Assembly: GCF_019212185.1 (NCBI RefSeq)
Contig: NZ_CP078138.1
Coordinates: 4,260,501-4,324,500 of the forward strand
DNA from: Pseudomonas fluorescens
GTDB lineage: Bacteria > Pseudomonadota > Gammaproteobacteria > Pseudomonadales > Pseudomonadaceae
DNA: 64,000 bases
Direction: 5' to 3'
Under the pieces are notes generated by a model. The model was not told the DNA's origin and did no database searches. It saw nothing but the letters and a program-made list of their open reading frames with translations. Of the stretch, positions 1-7,973 are shown piece by piece; the first letter of the stretch is position 1, and each line of letters starts with the position of its first letter. The position numbers and the translations under genes were made by a program.

Positions 1-2
1 TC

Positions 3-878
3 CAGGCCAAGCTGCAACAGGCACGCCATCGCGAATTCATTTTCGGCCGCTCCGACGGCACCGATGAAGCGCCCTGGACCATCAAGACTGACGGCAGCAT
101 CGGTTACGCTGCTGACGCGCGGCGAATCGATGCCGCGGCGCAACTGGCCAACGGCCCGACCGATGCCGGTTACAGTGGCGACGGCACCCTGGAAGTGTGG
201 AAAATCAGGAACGGCGGCAACGGCTGGAGCCATCCAGTGCACGTGCACTTTGAGGAAGGCATCATCCTCAACCGCGACGGCAAGGCGCCGCCGGAATGGG
301 AAAAATGGGCGCGCAAGGACGTCTATCGCATCGGCGAAGGCATCGACAGTTCGGTGGACGTGGAAATAGCGATCCATTTCCGCGAGTTCGCCGGGACCTA
401 CATGGAGCACTGTCACAACACCCAGCACGAGGACACTTCGATGCTGCTGCGCTGGGATATCGAGCACCCAGGGCAGTTCCAGCTGATGCCCACTCCCCTG
501 CCCGGATGGGACGGCGTCACCTATGTGAACTCGGCCGCGCTGCCGACCTTCCGCACCGGTGCCAGGGAGAGCAATCAGGGCAACAACCTGAAACCGGTGG
601 CCAATGCCGACACCGCAGTCAGCAACAATGGCAAGGCGCTGACCATCAACGTCCTGGCCAATGACAGCGACCCTGACGGCAATGTACCGCTGAAAGTGGT
701 GGGCCTGGCGCAACCGGATTCCGGCAAAGGCAAAGTCAGTACCGACGGTTTGCGGGTGGTCTACACGCCACCGGCGACGATCGCCGCGCCGTTTACCGCG
801 AGCTTTACCTACCAGGCCAGCGATACCAAGGGAGCGGTGTCGGCGCAGGCCACGGTGAATGTGGCGGTATCACGCTGA
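3..878 (+). CDS. Multicopper oxidase, C-terminal part, with Ig-like tail (5' end outside window)
   Basis: The reading frame is open from the left edge, so only the C-terminal ~290 residues are present. They align closely with the end of the complete oxidase at 12048-14855 and include the copper motifs HPVHVHF (about 229-250) and HCHNTQHEDTSM (about 408-443), which supply trinuclear and type 1 copper ligands in this family. After the oxidase fold there is about 100 residues not found in the paralog, beginning near base 590, with NVLANDSDPDG and a Thr/Val-rich beta pattern typical of bacterial Ig/VCBS-like domains. The protein is probably exported, but the signal peptide lies outside. Substrate is not shown by the sequence; Mn(II) is a candidate from the context at 8-16 kb. 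Confidence 0.85.
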   Translation, partial: QAKLQQARHREFIFGRSDGTDEAPWTIKTDGSIGYAADARRIDAAAQLANGPTDAGYSGDGTLEVWKIRNGGNGWSHPVHVHFEEGIILNRDGKAPPEWEKWARKDVYRIGEGIDSSVDVEIAIHFREFAGTYMEHCHNTQHEDTSMLLRWDIEHPGQFQLMPTPLPGWDGVTYVNSAALPTFRTGARESNQGNNLKPVANADTAVSNNGKALTINVLANDSDPDGNVPLKVVGLAQPDSGKGKVSTDGLRVVYTPPATIAAPFTASFTYQASDTKGAVSAQATVNVAVSR

Positions 879-900
879 GGAGGGGAGAGAAAACGGCAAT

Positions 901-936
901 GCTTCGCGGTGCCGGTCACGACCTGCACCGCGAAGC
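901..936 (-). terminator. Hairpin between convergent genes
   Basis: Perfect 12-bp arms (GCTTCGCGGTGC and its complement) with a 12-base loop lie between the convergent genes ending at 878 and 945. There is only a short broken T tract on the minus side, so efficiency is uncertain. Confidence 0.5.
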
Positions 937-944
937 TCATCGAC

Positions 945-1592
945 TTAACAGGCGCCTGCCAGTGTCTGCCCAGGCATGGCGGTGGAGCTTTGCTGATTGG
1001 CCCGTTGGGTCAATGCCAGCATCACCAGGAAGCCGAGGACAATCAGTACCGGGTAAGCCATCAACAATTCACTCAGGCTGTATTTCCAGGCCAGTGGACG
1101 TCCGACCCCGAGCATCGCGGCATACATCCAGGACACCGCCGACAGCGAGCCGCAAAACAACGCCAGCATCCGCGCACTGAACTCCAGCTTGAGCAGCGAC
1201 CCGGCCTTCTGCAGCGCCGGCAGTACCTTGCTGTGCAACAACATGCCGTTGTAAGTCAGTAATAGAACAATAATCACCTTGGCTTGAAGTTTCGGATTCA
1301 TGAAGTACTGAGTGCCTTTCTCCAGATAATCAATACCAATAATCGCCGCCCCGGTAACCCATAAGCCTATCAATGCAAAAACGACAGACTTCTGCAGACT
1401 TTCCATGTGCGCATTATCATGCTCGGTAAAAGTCTTTCGTTTTAACAAGTCCCTGACCATGGCGATATCGCTGGTCAGTACTAAGCCGAGGGCTACGCAA
1501 CAAGCGAGCAAGTGCATATAAACAACACCCAGCCGGGCAAACTCAATGAACTCTTTATTTTCGAGCAGGCTCATAATTGTATTTATCGCCAC
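945..1592 (-). CDS. Predicted inner-membrane protein of unknown function
   Basis: 215 residues with about four to five hydrophobic segments: near residues 20-40, 70-90, 103-125, 138-160 and 175-195. The start is a GTG, chosen because AGGTGGAG sits about 8 bases upstream; the internal ATG six codons later has no such site. I do not recognise a named family. The gene converges on the partial multicopper oxidase and lies near, but not in an operon with, the other oxidase genes. A role as membrane partner of the oxidase is only a guess. Confidence 0.7.
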   Translation of the reverse strand: MAINTIMSLLENKEFIEFARLGVVYMHLLACCVALGLVLTSDIAMVRDLLKRKTFTEHDNAHMESLQKSVVFALIGLWVTGAAIIGIDYLEKGTQYFMNPKLQAKVIIVLLLTYNGMLLHSKVLPALQKAGSLLKLEFSARMLALFCGSLSAVSWMYAAMLGVGRPLAWKYSLSELLMAYPVLIVLGFLVMLALTQRANQQSSTAMPGQTLAGAC

Positions 1593-2059
1593 GGTAAAAT
1601 CTCCACCTAATTCGACAGTAAACAGGGCGTTTTAATGGGGGACCCTGTGAGAACTTACTGGTACAAGACACACCAAATCATCGACTTGGCACTGTTAAGT
1701 TCATTGATTCGGTTGGCAAATCAATGGTCGGGATGTTGCTCGGCTCCTGATTATCGGGTAAAAAAATCCTCATCTGCATGGGATGCATATGAGGTTGAAT
1801 GTCCACTTCTGGTATTGCGTGTGCGAGAGCAGGTCGTGAATGACGTGCTGGATTATATGACGCACAAAACGTTCAGGTGTTCATTTTTTGAGCGGGTTAC
1901 TGACCAGCGGTAGTTAGGTGTATATACACTTAAAGTTAAACGTTCCTGCAATCGCCCGAGATAGACATTCATGTCGCTGAAATAGCGATTAATGGATCCA
2001 CTAGTTGGATCCATTATAGCGTTGACACCTGTAGCTGTGCCTGCACCTGCACATGAACC
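1593..2059. other. AT-richer intergenic stretch without a convincing gene
   Basis: Lower GC than its surroundings. A 92-codon frame at 1635-1913 lacks a ribosome binding site and recognisable content, and I do not call it. The stretch holds a sigma-54-like sequence on the plus strand (1725-1740, TGGTCGGGATGTTGCT) with no evident gene behind it, and an 11-bp inverted repeat at 1990-2016. Confidence 0.5.
1990..2016. repeat. Perfect 11-bp inverted repeat, 5-base loop
   Basis: Arms TAATGGATCCA and TGGATCCATTA around CTAGT. No T tract follows on either side, so it is not an obvious intrinsic terminator. Confidence 0.7.
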
Positions 2060-2160
2060 TGTGGGAGCGAGCCTGCTCGCAAAGAACCAGAGAACACCGC
2101 GTGTTTTCAGAATGCACGCGTTATCGTTGACGTTATTCGCGAGCAGGCTCGCTCCCACAG
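2060..2160. repeat. REPIN (inverted REP pair)
   Basis: TGTGGGAGCGAGCCTGCTCGC at the left and its reverse complement at the right, separated by about 57 bases. This is the non-autonomous REP doublet typical of P. fluorescens group intergenic regions. Related copies are at 28490 and 32447. Confidence 0.9.
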
Positions 2161-2182
2161 AAGATCGAGGTCTGCCTTCTAA

Positions 2183-2956
2183 TCATTGCTGAACCGGCGC
2201 CGCACGACTGGCCTGAGCCTTCGCCGCATCCCGCGTCGTATTGGCTTGCGCCTTGGCCGCATCGCGCGTCGCATCTGCCTGGTTGCGGCTGGCGTCGCGA
2301 GCGGCATCAGCGGCGTTGCGCGCCGCGTCGCGAGCAGCGTCGGCATCGGCGCGGGAAACGCCGGCCGCCCTGGCGGCATTGCGATCCGCATCCGCCTGGG
2401 CACGGGCGGCATCGCGGGTGGCATCCGCATTGGCCCGGGTGGCATCGCGAGCGGCATCGGCATCATTGCGGGCTGCATCGCGAGCCGAATCAGCGGCGTT
2501 GTCGTTATCGGCCGCATCGTGATCACGGGCATTGCCTCGGCCACTGTTGCCGGCCAGACCGCCATGATCATCACCCGCTCCGTCATCACCACGGCTGCTG
2601 TGACCAACTCCGTCGCCGCTGTGACCACTGCCGCTACCACCGGAGCCGCCACTATTACCGGAGCCACCGCCGCCTGAGCCGCTTCCACCACCGGAACCGG
2701 AACCACCGTGACCACCGCCACCGGAACCGCCATTGCCGGAACCACCGCCACTGTGGCCGCCACCGTCACCGCCGTGGCCACTGCCGCCGGAACCACCATT
2801 ACCGGAGCCACCGCCGCCGCCATGACCGCCACCACCGCTGCCGCCATCTCTGGCATACGCGCTGGAGAATCCACTGATCTGATCCGGCACCAGCACCGTC
2901 GATGCCGAAATCACCGCACCGATGGCCAACGCCAACACACATTTTCTGAGCAGCAT
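2183..2956 (-). CDS. Secreted Gly-rich protein with 11-residue Ala/Arg/Asp repeats
   Basis: 257 residues. An N-terminal signal-like segment (MLLRKCVLALAIGAV...) is followed by a Gly/Ser/His-rich low-complexity half (about residues 37-135) and an Asp/Ala/Arg half (about 145-250). The second half is built of 11-residue units such as DAARDATRANA, DATRDAARAQA, DAARDASRNQA and DATRDAAKAQA, at least seven in a row with one interruption. The 11-mer periodicity with Ala and alternating charges recalls group 3 LEA proteins, which form amphipathic helices on drying; that is analogy, not proof. GGAGGT lies 6 bases before the ATG. Stands alone between a REPIN and a decayed region. Confidence 0.8.
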   Translation of the reverse strand: MLLRKCVLALAIGAVISASTVLVPDQISGFSSAYARDGGSGGGGHGGGGGSGNGGSGGSGHGGDGGGHSGGGSGNGGSGGGGHGGSGSGGGSGSGGGGSGNSGGSGGSGSGHSGDGVGHSSRGDDGAGDDHGGLAGNSGRGNARDHDAADNDNAADSARDAARNDADAARDATRANADATRDAARAQADADRNAARAAGVSRADADAARDAARNAADAARDASRNQADATRDAAKAQANTTRDAAKAQASRAAPVQQ

Positions 2957-3310
2957 GATGCACCTCCGTTGGGCCTTGCGACGTCATGACGCGCAAGGTC
3001 CCTTGAGTGTCCAGCCCCCCGTCGCAGCGGCCCAGCAAAGGCAACAGTAGCGGGTGACTGAGATTTACACGCGATCCTGCAAAACGGGTCTTTTTATTCG
3101 TGGGATATTTTCCCACGCACATCTCAGAGGGACAGAATACGCCCAAGTTCAATCAGCGGGGGAGTTTTTTTGCGATCGTGCCTGCAGGGCACAGCCCAGA
3201 GCGATGGCACGCGAACGGCGGTCAGTGGTGGGACAGGGATCCAGCGGGAGCGCTTCGATGGACCAGGCCGATCGAGTGATCGGCCTGGTGTTTTATTGCA
3301 CAGCTAGCGG
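2957..3310. other. Intergenic region, no gene recognised
   Basis: Apart from the upstream region of the Gly-rich gene (to about 3050) and a plus-strand terminator at 3262-3296, I see no feature. Open frames here cross the terminator and resemble nothing known. The region adjoins two gene remnants and is probably also decayed. Confidence 0.4.
3262..3296 (+). terminator. Rho-independent terminator
   Basis: Stem ACCAGGCCGATC / GATCGGCCTGGT with a GAGT loop, followed by GTTTTATT on the plus strand. No intact plus-strand gene precedes it, so it may be left over from a lost gene. Confidence 0.75.
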
Positions 3311-3670
3311 TTACTTGAAGCAGTACTCATAGAGGCAGGTCTGGAACCCATACTTGAGGTCGAACGTGCCGTCCAGCACGTTGTTCTGCTTCACGTATTG
3401 CTCCCAGGCCACCAGCATTTCCTGCATTTTCACCGGCTCCTTCGCGGCCAGGTCGCGGCTTTCGGTGGGGTCGCGCTTGAGGTCGTAGAGCTGCCACTAG
3501 TCGTAGCGCGCCTGCCAGGAGCTTTCGTTGGGCTTGATGAAGGCCACCGCCGACCAGTTCACCAGGTACGGCTGCGGCGCAAAGCCGTTGAGGGTCGGGA
3601 AGGTGCTGTCGCCGAGCATCCGCTGATAGCCGACGCCGGAACCGTGCCCGCCCTTGCGCAAGGTGGTCTA
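3311..3670 (-). pseudogene. Arylsulfatase, C-terminal remnant
   Basis: Read on the minus strand, this frame gives a sulfatase C-terminus: GYQRMLGDSTF, then WQLYDLKRDPTESRDLA and a final EQYVKQNNVLDG stretch ending in LYEYCFK. It is broken by an in-frame TAG at 3497-3499 (just before the WQLYDLK segment) and another at 3668-3670, and the catalytic N-terminal domain with its Cys/Ser-x-Pro-x-Arg site is missing. The WxLYDLxxDPxExxDLA pattern is typical of arylsulfatases. A truncated, non-functional relic. Confidence 0.75.
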
Positions 3671-3728
3671 GGACAACCTCGCACAGCCCATCTCTGCGCG
3701 ACCTCCATAACAATAAGGTTGGCCTCTC

Positions 3729-4033
3729 ATGCACTACCCCCTCCCCCGCTGCACCTCCCTTTCACTCGGCGCCGCGCTGTTGCTCGCCGGCAGTACGACC
3801 CAGGTCCTGGCCACCGAAGGTGGCGTCTCGTCGTGGCCGCTGGGCATTGAAATCTATGGCATGGGTATCCTGCCGCCGATGGCAACCGTGGCCGTTCGTT
3901 TTCCATCGGTCCGGCGGTGCAATACGCCAGCCAGGGCGGCTGGTTATTCAGCGCCAAATGGCAGGATGAATCCGGCGTGCGCAACCGCGCGGATGGGCAG
4001 GCGTATTGGCTGAAGTTCACCTTGCCGCTTTGA
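3729..4033 (+). pseudogene. SphA/MetA-like outer-membrane protein with internal deletion
   Basis: The first part has a signal peptide (MHYPLPRCTSLSLGAALLLAG...) and the mature start ATEGGVSSWPLGIE, typical of the MetA-pathway/SphA outer-membrane family. After about 50 codons the frame changes: in another frame the sequence reads VQYASQGGWLFSAKWQ and ends AYWLKFTLPL, which is the C-terminal beta-strand region of the same family with a terminal hydrophobic residue. Most of the ~300-residue barrel is therefore deleted. An intact relative is at 6376-7326. Confidence 0.8.
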
Positions 4034-4139
4034 GGTTTGCGGTTTACCTGGCTACTGCGTCGGCCCCCAAAATTGTGCATGCCTCAGCTCTCACAGGCGT
4101 GGTGTTCAGTCAACAGTATCTGGGGGCGGCCGGTGCTTT

Positions 4140-5027
4140 TCAGCCGCCGTTCAACGCCCGTAAATCAAGCCGACCGTCCTGCAGTGGCGGGCACCAGTAG
4201 TAGCCACCGGTGATCGGCCGGCTCATGCGGTACAGGCCGTCGACGATGCCGTCTTCCAGGCCGCTCATGCGTCGCAACTGGGCTTCGAAGGCGTTGAAGG
4301 AATGACCGAAGGCGGTGAACATCAGGCCGGCGCGGTCGCCTTCGATCCACGGCATCGAGCGGCGCACGATGAAGGCCTCGGGGCTGAAGCTTTCCTGGGC
4401 GGTGCGCTTGACGTGGGCCGAGAGCGGCGCGTCGTCGAGTTCTTCGTTGTCGCTTTTGCGCCGGCCCATGATGTGGTCCTGTTCCTCGGACGGCATCGCA
4501 TTGAAACCTTTGAGGTCGTGCTGCCACTGCTGGATCGCGACGAAGCTGGCGCCGACTTCACCGTCCGCGCCTTCTGCCACCAAAGCAGCCGCCACCGCTG
4601 CATCATCATGAGGATTTTCGGTGCCGTCTTCATAGCCGGTCAGGTCGTGCCCGGTCATGTGGCGGAAGGTTTCATTCATTTGCACCAGGCGCAATGCCGG
4701 GGCCAGCGCGGCCTCAATCGCCTGGCTGCGATTGAGCAGCTCGCCGCGGTCCTCACCGTGCAGCCACAGCCACAGCGCGTGCTGGGTCGAAGGGTTTTCC
4801 ACACCCACGCCGATCATCGCCGGGAACGGACGCAGGCCGGCGATTTTCGCCCCCAGCGCATTGACCAGCGACTTGCCAAAGCCCACCACCGCCGACTTGC
4901 CGTCGACCCATTGCACCAGTTGATCGAGTGCCGCCGGCAGGGCTTCTACCGATTCAAGGGCAAAAAACAGGTGCCGCGCCTGGGACGGAACGGGGGTCGC
5001 GAGGATGCCGGGCTGGTAGTTACTCAT
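4140..5027 (-). CDS. DyP-type heme peroxidase
   Basis: 295 residues, matching the usual length of YfeX-like cytoplasmic DyP peroxidases. The family signature GYEDGTENP (GxxDG) is near residue 131; the proximal heme His is probably that in SAHVKR (near 206), and the distal Arg that in FIVRRSMPW (near 221). C-terminal GGYYWCPPLQDGR fits the family. No signal peptide. It oxidises dyes or porphyrinogen-type substrates with hydrogen peroxide; the natural substrate is not shown. Stands alone between a decayed region and a regulator gene. Confidence 0.93.
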   Translation of the reverse strand: MSNYQPGILATPVPSQARHLFFALESVEALPAALDQLVQWVDGKSAVVGFGKSLVNALGAKIAGLRPFPAMIGVGVENPSTQHALWLWLHGEDRGELLNRSQAIEAALAPALRLVQMNETFRHMTGHDLTGYEDGTENPHDDAAVAAALVAEGADGEVGASFVAIQQWQHDLKGFNAMPSEEQDHIMGRRKSDNEELDDAPLSAHVKRTAQESFSPEAFIVRRSMPWIEGDRAGLMFTAFGHSFNAFEAQLRRMSGLEDGIVDGLYRMSRPITGGYYWCPPLQDGRLDLRALNGG

Positions 5028-5080
5028 GGGAACTCCTTGGGAAAGGCGGGAATTCTACTACGCCAAGTAAGGAATTGTGA

Positions 5081-6124
5081 CTAGTGCGCGGGTATTTGCG
5101 CCTCGCCTCGGTAGGCACTCGGGCTTTGGCCAGTCCAGCGCTTGAATGCTCGCCGGAAACTGCGCACGTCGCTGTAGCCGACTTCCTCGGTGATGCGCTC
5201 GATGGACATCTCCGGGTTGGCCAGCAGGCTCATGGTCCGCGCCTGGCGCACCTGCTCCAGCAGCGCCTCGAAGGTCAGGGCGTGCTCGGTCAGGCGACGG
5301 CGCAAGGTGCGACCACTCATGTTCAGGTCGCCGGCAATTTTTTCCAGGTGACTGCCACGGGTCAGGTCGCGGGAAATGGCGCGTTCGACGGCCTGGATCA
5401 AGTCCAGTTTCTGATGCACCTGGGCACCTTCCAGCTCCAGCAGCTTGACCGCCTGGCGCAGCGCCAGTGAATGATGATTGGGCAGGCACACATCCAGCCA
5501 GTGCGCCTCCAGCACCAGCCGATTGTGCAGGCAGCCGAAGCGCACATCGGCGCCGAGCAGGCGATGATACTGCGCCACGTAGTCCGGCGCGGCGTGCATG
5601 AATTCGACCCGCAGGCAGTGAAAATCGGCACCCACCAGCGCGCGACCATAAACCAGCAGACTGGTGAAAAACTCCTCCACGGCAAACTGCTGCACGTCGG
5701 CAAACGGCAAGCGACATTCAGCGTCGACATACACCTGACCGGGCACTTCCTGCACGCTGGAAACCACTATCCCGCCCGTGGTGTGCTGATGGCGAATACC
5801 CAGTTCAAAGGCATCGCGCAGGGTCTTGCACAGCGACAACACGTGCCCCAGCAAACCGAGGGTGCCCAACACATTCTGATTACCGACCCACAGCCCGAGC
5901 CCCTGGTTGGGGATGACCTTGAGCGCACGCTGGATCATCGCCACCGCCTGACGGTAAGAAATCCGCTGCGCGGGATCGTCGAGGTCGTCAAGGGTAAATC
6001 CCAGGCCACGGCACAGGCTGTGGGGGTCGATGCCTTTGTCAGCAACCACTTCAGCCAGGGTTTGCAGCAAAAAGGGAGACACCAGCGCCAGTTCGTAATG
6101 GGGATCGATGACTTTGATAGGCAT
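5081..6124 (-). CDS. AraC-family transcriptional regulator
   Basis: 347 residues from the ATG at 6122-6124; upstream in-frame codons look non-coding. The N-terminal ~200 residues are the arabinose-binding-like domain seen in OruR/VirS-type regulators, and the C-terminal ~100 hold two helix-turn-helix units (LEKIAGDLNMSGRTLRRRL and ITEEVGYSDVRSFRRAF). It is divergent from the outer-membrane protein gene at 6376, with about 250 bases between, and probably controls it in response to a hydrophobic or aromatic ligand. The ligand is unknown. Confidence 0.9.
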   Translation of the reverse strand: MPIKVIDPHYELALVSPFLLQTLAEVVADKGIDPHSLCRGLGFTLDDLDDPAQRISYRQAVAMIQRALKVIPNQGLGLWVGNQNVLGTLGLLGHVLSLCKTLRDAFELGIRHQHTTGGIVVSSVQEVPGQVYVDAECRLPFADVQQFAVEEFFTSLLVYGRALVGADFHCLRVEFMHAAPDYVAQYHRLLGADVRFGCLHNRLVLEAHWLDVCLPNHHSLALRQAVKLLELEGAQVHQKLDLIQAVERAISRDLTRGSHLEKIAGDLNMSGRTLRRRLTEHALTFEALLEQVRQARTMSLLANPEMSIERITEEVGYSDVRSFRRAFKRWTGQSPSAYRGEAQIPAH

Positions 6125-6375
6125 GACGACGGTTCCGCACCTGTTCTTATTTTTGTAACCGGTTATGTCAGCAAACGTTAGCACGCCTGGCCGCCTGACT
6201 GCCAACCTGCTGCCAATGCCGCCGGCCAGGTGCCACGGCGGGCCACAGGCTGTCCGCAGAAGTCCGCTCTGTGTCCGCCAATACCCTGCCCCGGCAAGCG
6301 CCGAGCGCTTATTTCTATAGCAAGGCCTGCGTGAAGGTCGACGGTGCCTCCAACCACAAGAACAAGAGCCCAGAC

Positions 6376-7326
6376 ATGAACCTGAACCCTGTGTTTTCTC
6401 CCCTGCGCCTGGCCGCCAGCGTGGCCCTATTGGCGAGTGTCTGTGCCACGGCCCAGGCTACCGAATCCGGGGTCGACAATATCGGTCCCGGCACCGATGG
6501 CTTCTTCATGCTGCCACTGGACGTCAACAGCCTTCCGGACAACATGGTTGCGTTCAACCTCTACTACAACTACTACAAGGCCCGGGAGCTGAATATCAGC
6601 TCATTGGGCGGCAAGGTGCCGGGGGTGGAGATCAAGTCCGAGGCGGTGATTCCGCGCCTGGACTATCTCAGCCCGTTGCGTATCGCCGGTGGTCGCCTGG
6701 GGTTCTATATCGCGCAGCCGTGGATCAAACAGGAAGTGCAGGCTTTCGGACTTTCCGATGACCGCGAAAGCATGGGCGACACCACGGTGGCGCCGATCAT
6801 CCTGTGGGATATGGGAAAAAACCTGACGCTGGGCGCAGCGGTGGAAATCACCATTCCCACCGGCGAGTACGACGCGACCCGCCTGGCCAATACCAGTAAC
6901 AACTTCTACACCTACAAACCGCTGTTTTCCTTCACCTGGCTGCCCAGCGCAAGAACCGAGCTGTCGGTCAAGACCACCTACAGTTTCAATCAGGAAAACC
7001 ACGACACCGACTATCGTTCGGGGCAGATTTTCCACTTCGATTATTCCGCCAGCTACAAGGTCACCGACAACCTGAACCTCGGCCTCAACGGTTACTACCT
7101 GAAGCAGACCACCGACGATAAACAGTTCGGCAGGACCGTGCAGTTCAACGGCCAGGATGTCAACGACGGGGTGCGCGGCGAAGTGTTCGCCATCGGGCCG
7201 GCGCTGTATTTCACCTTTCTCAAGTACGCCAGCGCCGAGCTGCGCTGGGCCAAGGAGTTTGACGTAGAGAACCGTCCGGAAGGCCAGATGCTCTGGGCCA
7301 AGGTCAGTATTCCCTACGCCTTTTGA
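6376..7326 (+). CDS. SphA/MetA-pathway-like outer-membrane protein
   Basis: 316 residues. Signal peptide to about residue 28 (MNLNPVFSPLRLAASVALLA... ATAQA), then TESGVDNIGPGTDGFF and alternating hydrophobic beta strands ending in a terminal Phe (KVSIPYAF), as expected of an outer-membrane barrel. This family is found with aromatic or sphingosine degradation genes and is thought to take up hydrophobic compounds. The start at MNLNPVF is chosen because the signal peptide begins there, although the ribosome site is weak. Probably controlled by the divergent AraC-type gene. Confidence 0.85.
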   Translation: MNLNPVFSPLRLAASVALLASVCATAQATESGVDNIGPGTDGFFMLPLDVNSLPDNMVAFNLYYNYYKARELNISSLGGKVPGVEIKSEAVIPRLDYLSPLRIAGGRLGFYIAQPWIKQEVQAFGLSDDRESMGDTTVAPIILWDMGKNLTLGAAVEITIPTGEYDATRLANTSNNFYTYKPLFSFTWLPSARTELSVKTTYSFNQENHDTDYRSGQIFHFDYSASYKVTDNLNLGLNGYYLKQTTDDKQFGRTVQFNGQDVNDGVRGEVFAIGPALYFTFLKYASAELRWAKEFDVENRPEGQMLWAKVSIPYAF

Positions 7327-7335
7327 TGCGCAGGT

Positions 7336-7482
7336 TCAGGGCTTGAGCGGCCATTCCTGATCCAGATCAGACAGTTCCCGGCTGTCGTCATGCTTCCAGG
7401 TTTGCGGCGGCGGATTTTCTTCCGGTCGGGCCTCGTCCGGCGTCTGCTCGTCGCCCTGCTCGCGTGGTTGTTCTTTTGCCAT
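7336..7482 (-). CDS. Small acidic hydrophilic protein
   Basis: 48 residues, MAKEQPREQGDEQTPDEARP onward, rich in Glu, Asp, Pro and Gln, with a Trp-Lys-His-Asp-Asp stretch and WPLKP end. AGGAGAAGG lies just upstream of the ATG. Probably disordered. No family recognised; the coding call rests on the ribosome binding site and normal codon use. Confidence 0.6.
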   Translation of the reverse strand: MAKEQPREQGDEQTPDEARPEENPPPQTWKHDDSRELSDLDQEWPLKP

Positions 7483-7612
7483 TGCGCCTTCTCCTGAAGT
7501 GAATGTGTACCTTGAAGAATAGAGCACGCCGGGGATGGCGGCCGGCGAAGTTGCGCACGACTGCTATAGTTAACCGTTGGGGATTCGCGCAGGTCAGGCA
7601 GAAGGTGGTGCG

Positions 7613-7969
7613 ATGAAAAACACTGGAACGCTGTTGCTATTGTTGCTCTGTCTGCCCGCCGCCGCCGATGATCTCAACGGCCCCCAAGGGCCGCTGTTCA
7701 TCAACTCCGAAACCCAAACGCTGTACTCCACGCCGGCCAAGTCGTTTAACGATACAGCGCCGCAGGATTTTGAGCTGATCTCCGACTCCCACAGCTTCAA
7801 CAACTCGCAATTGCCCAGGGTAGGCGACACCCGGCCGCAATTGCTGCGCCGCACCTACAACCCGGAACTGGGGGTCTACGTCGACAACAGTGTGCCAATC
7901 GGACGCTGCCCCAACAACTGCGAGCCTGTCGACAGCGATGCCGAGAGCCAGGCACCCGCAACCGAATGA
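7613..7969 (+). CDS. Small secreted protein of unknown function
   Basis: 118 residues with a clear signal peptide (MKNTGTLLLLLLCLPAAA, cleavage near ADD). The mature part is hydrophilic, ends in an acidic Ser/Ala-rich tail, and has two Cys in GRCPNNCEP that could form a disulfide. AGAAGGTGG precedes the ATG. It converges on the response regulator gene at 7974, four bases away. No known family recognised. Confidence 0.7.
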   Translation: MKNTGTLLLLLLCLPAAADDLNGPQGPLFINSETQTLYSTPAKSFNDTAPQDFELISDSHSFNNSQLPRVGDTRPQLLRRTYNPELGVYVDNSVPIGRCPNNCEPVDSDAESQAPATE

Positions 7970-7973
7970 CGCT

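Noticed and set aside
1635..1913. 92-codon open frame in the AT-rich gap
   Set aside because: No ribosome binding site, no signal or domain, and it runs across a possible sigma-54 sequence.
1990..2016. GGATCCACTAGTTGGATCC looks like a cloning-vector polylinker
   Set aside because: It is part of a longer perfect inverted repeat in natural-looking flanks, and no other vector sequence is nearby; coincidence is simpler.
2186..2677. Long open frames on the plus strand opposite the repeat protein
   Set aside because: Repetitive GC-rich codons open several frames at once; only the minus frame has a ribosome site and export signal.
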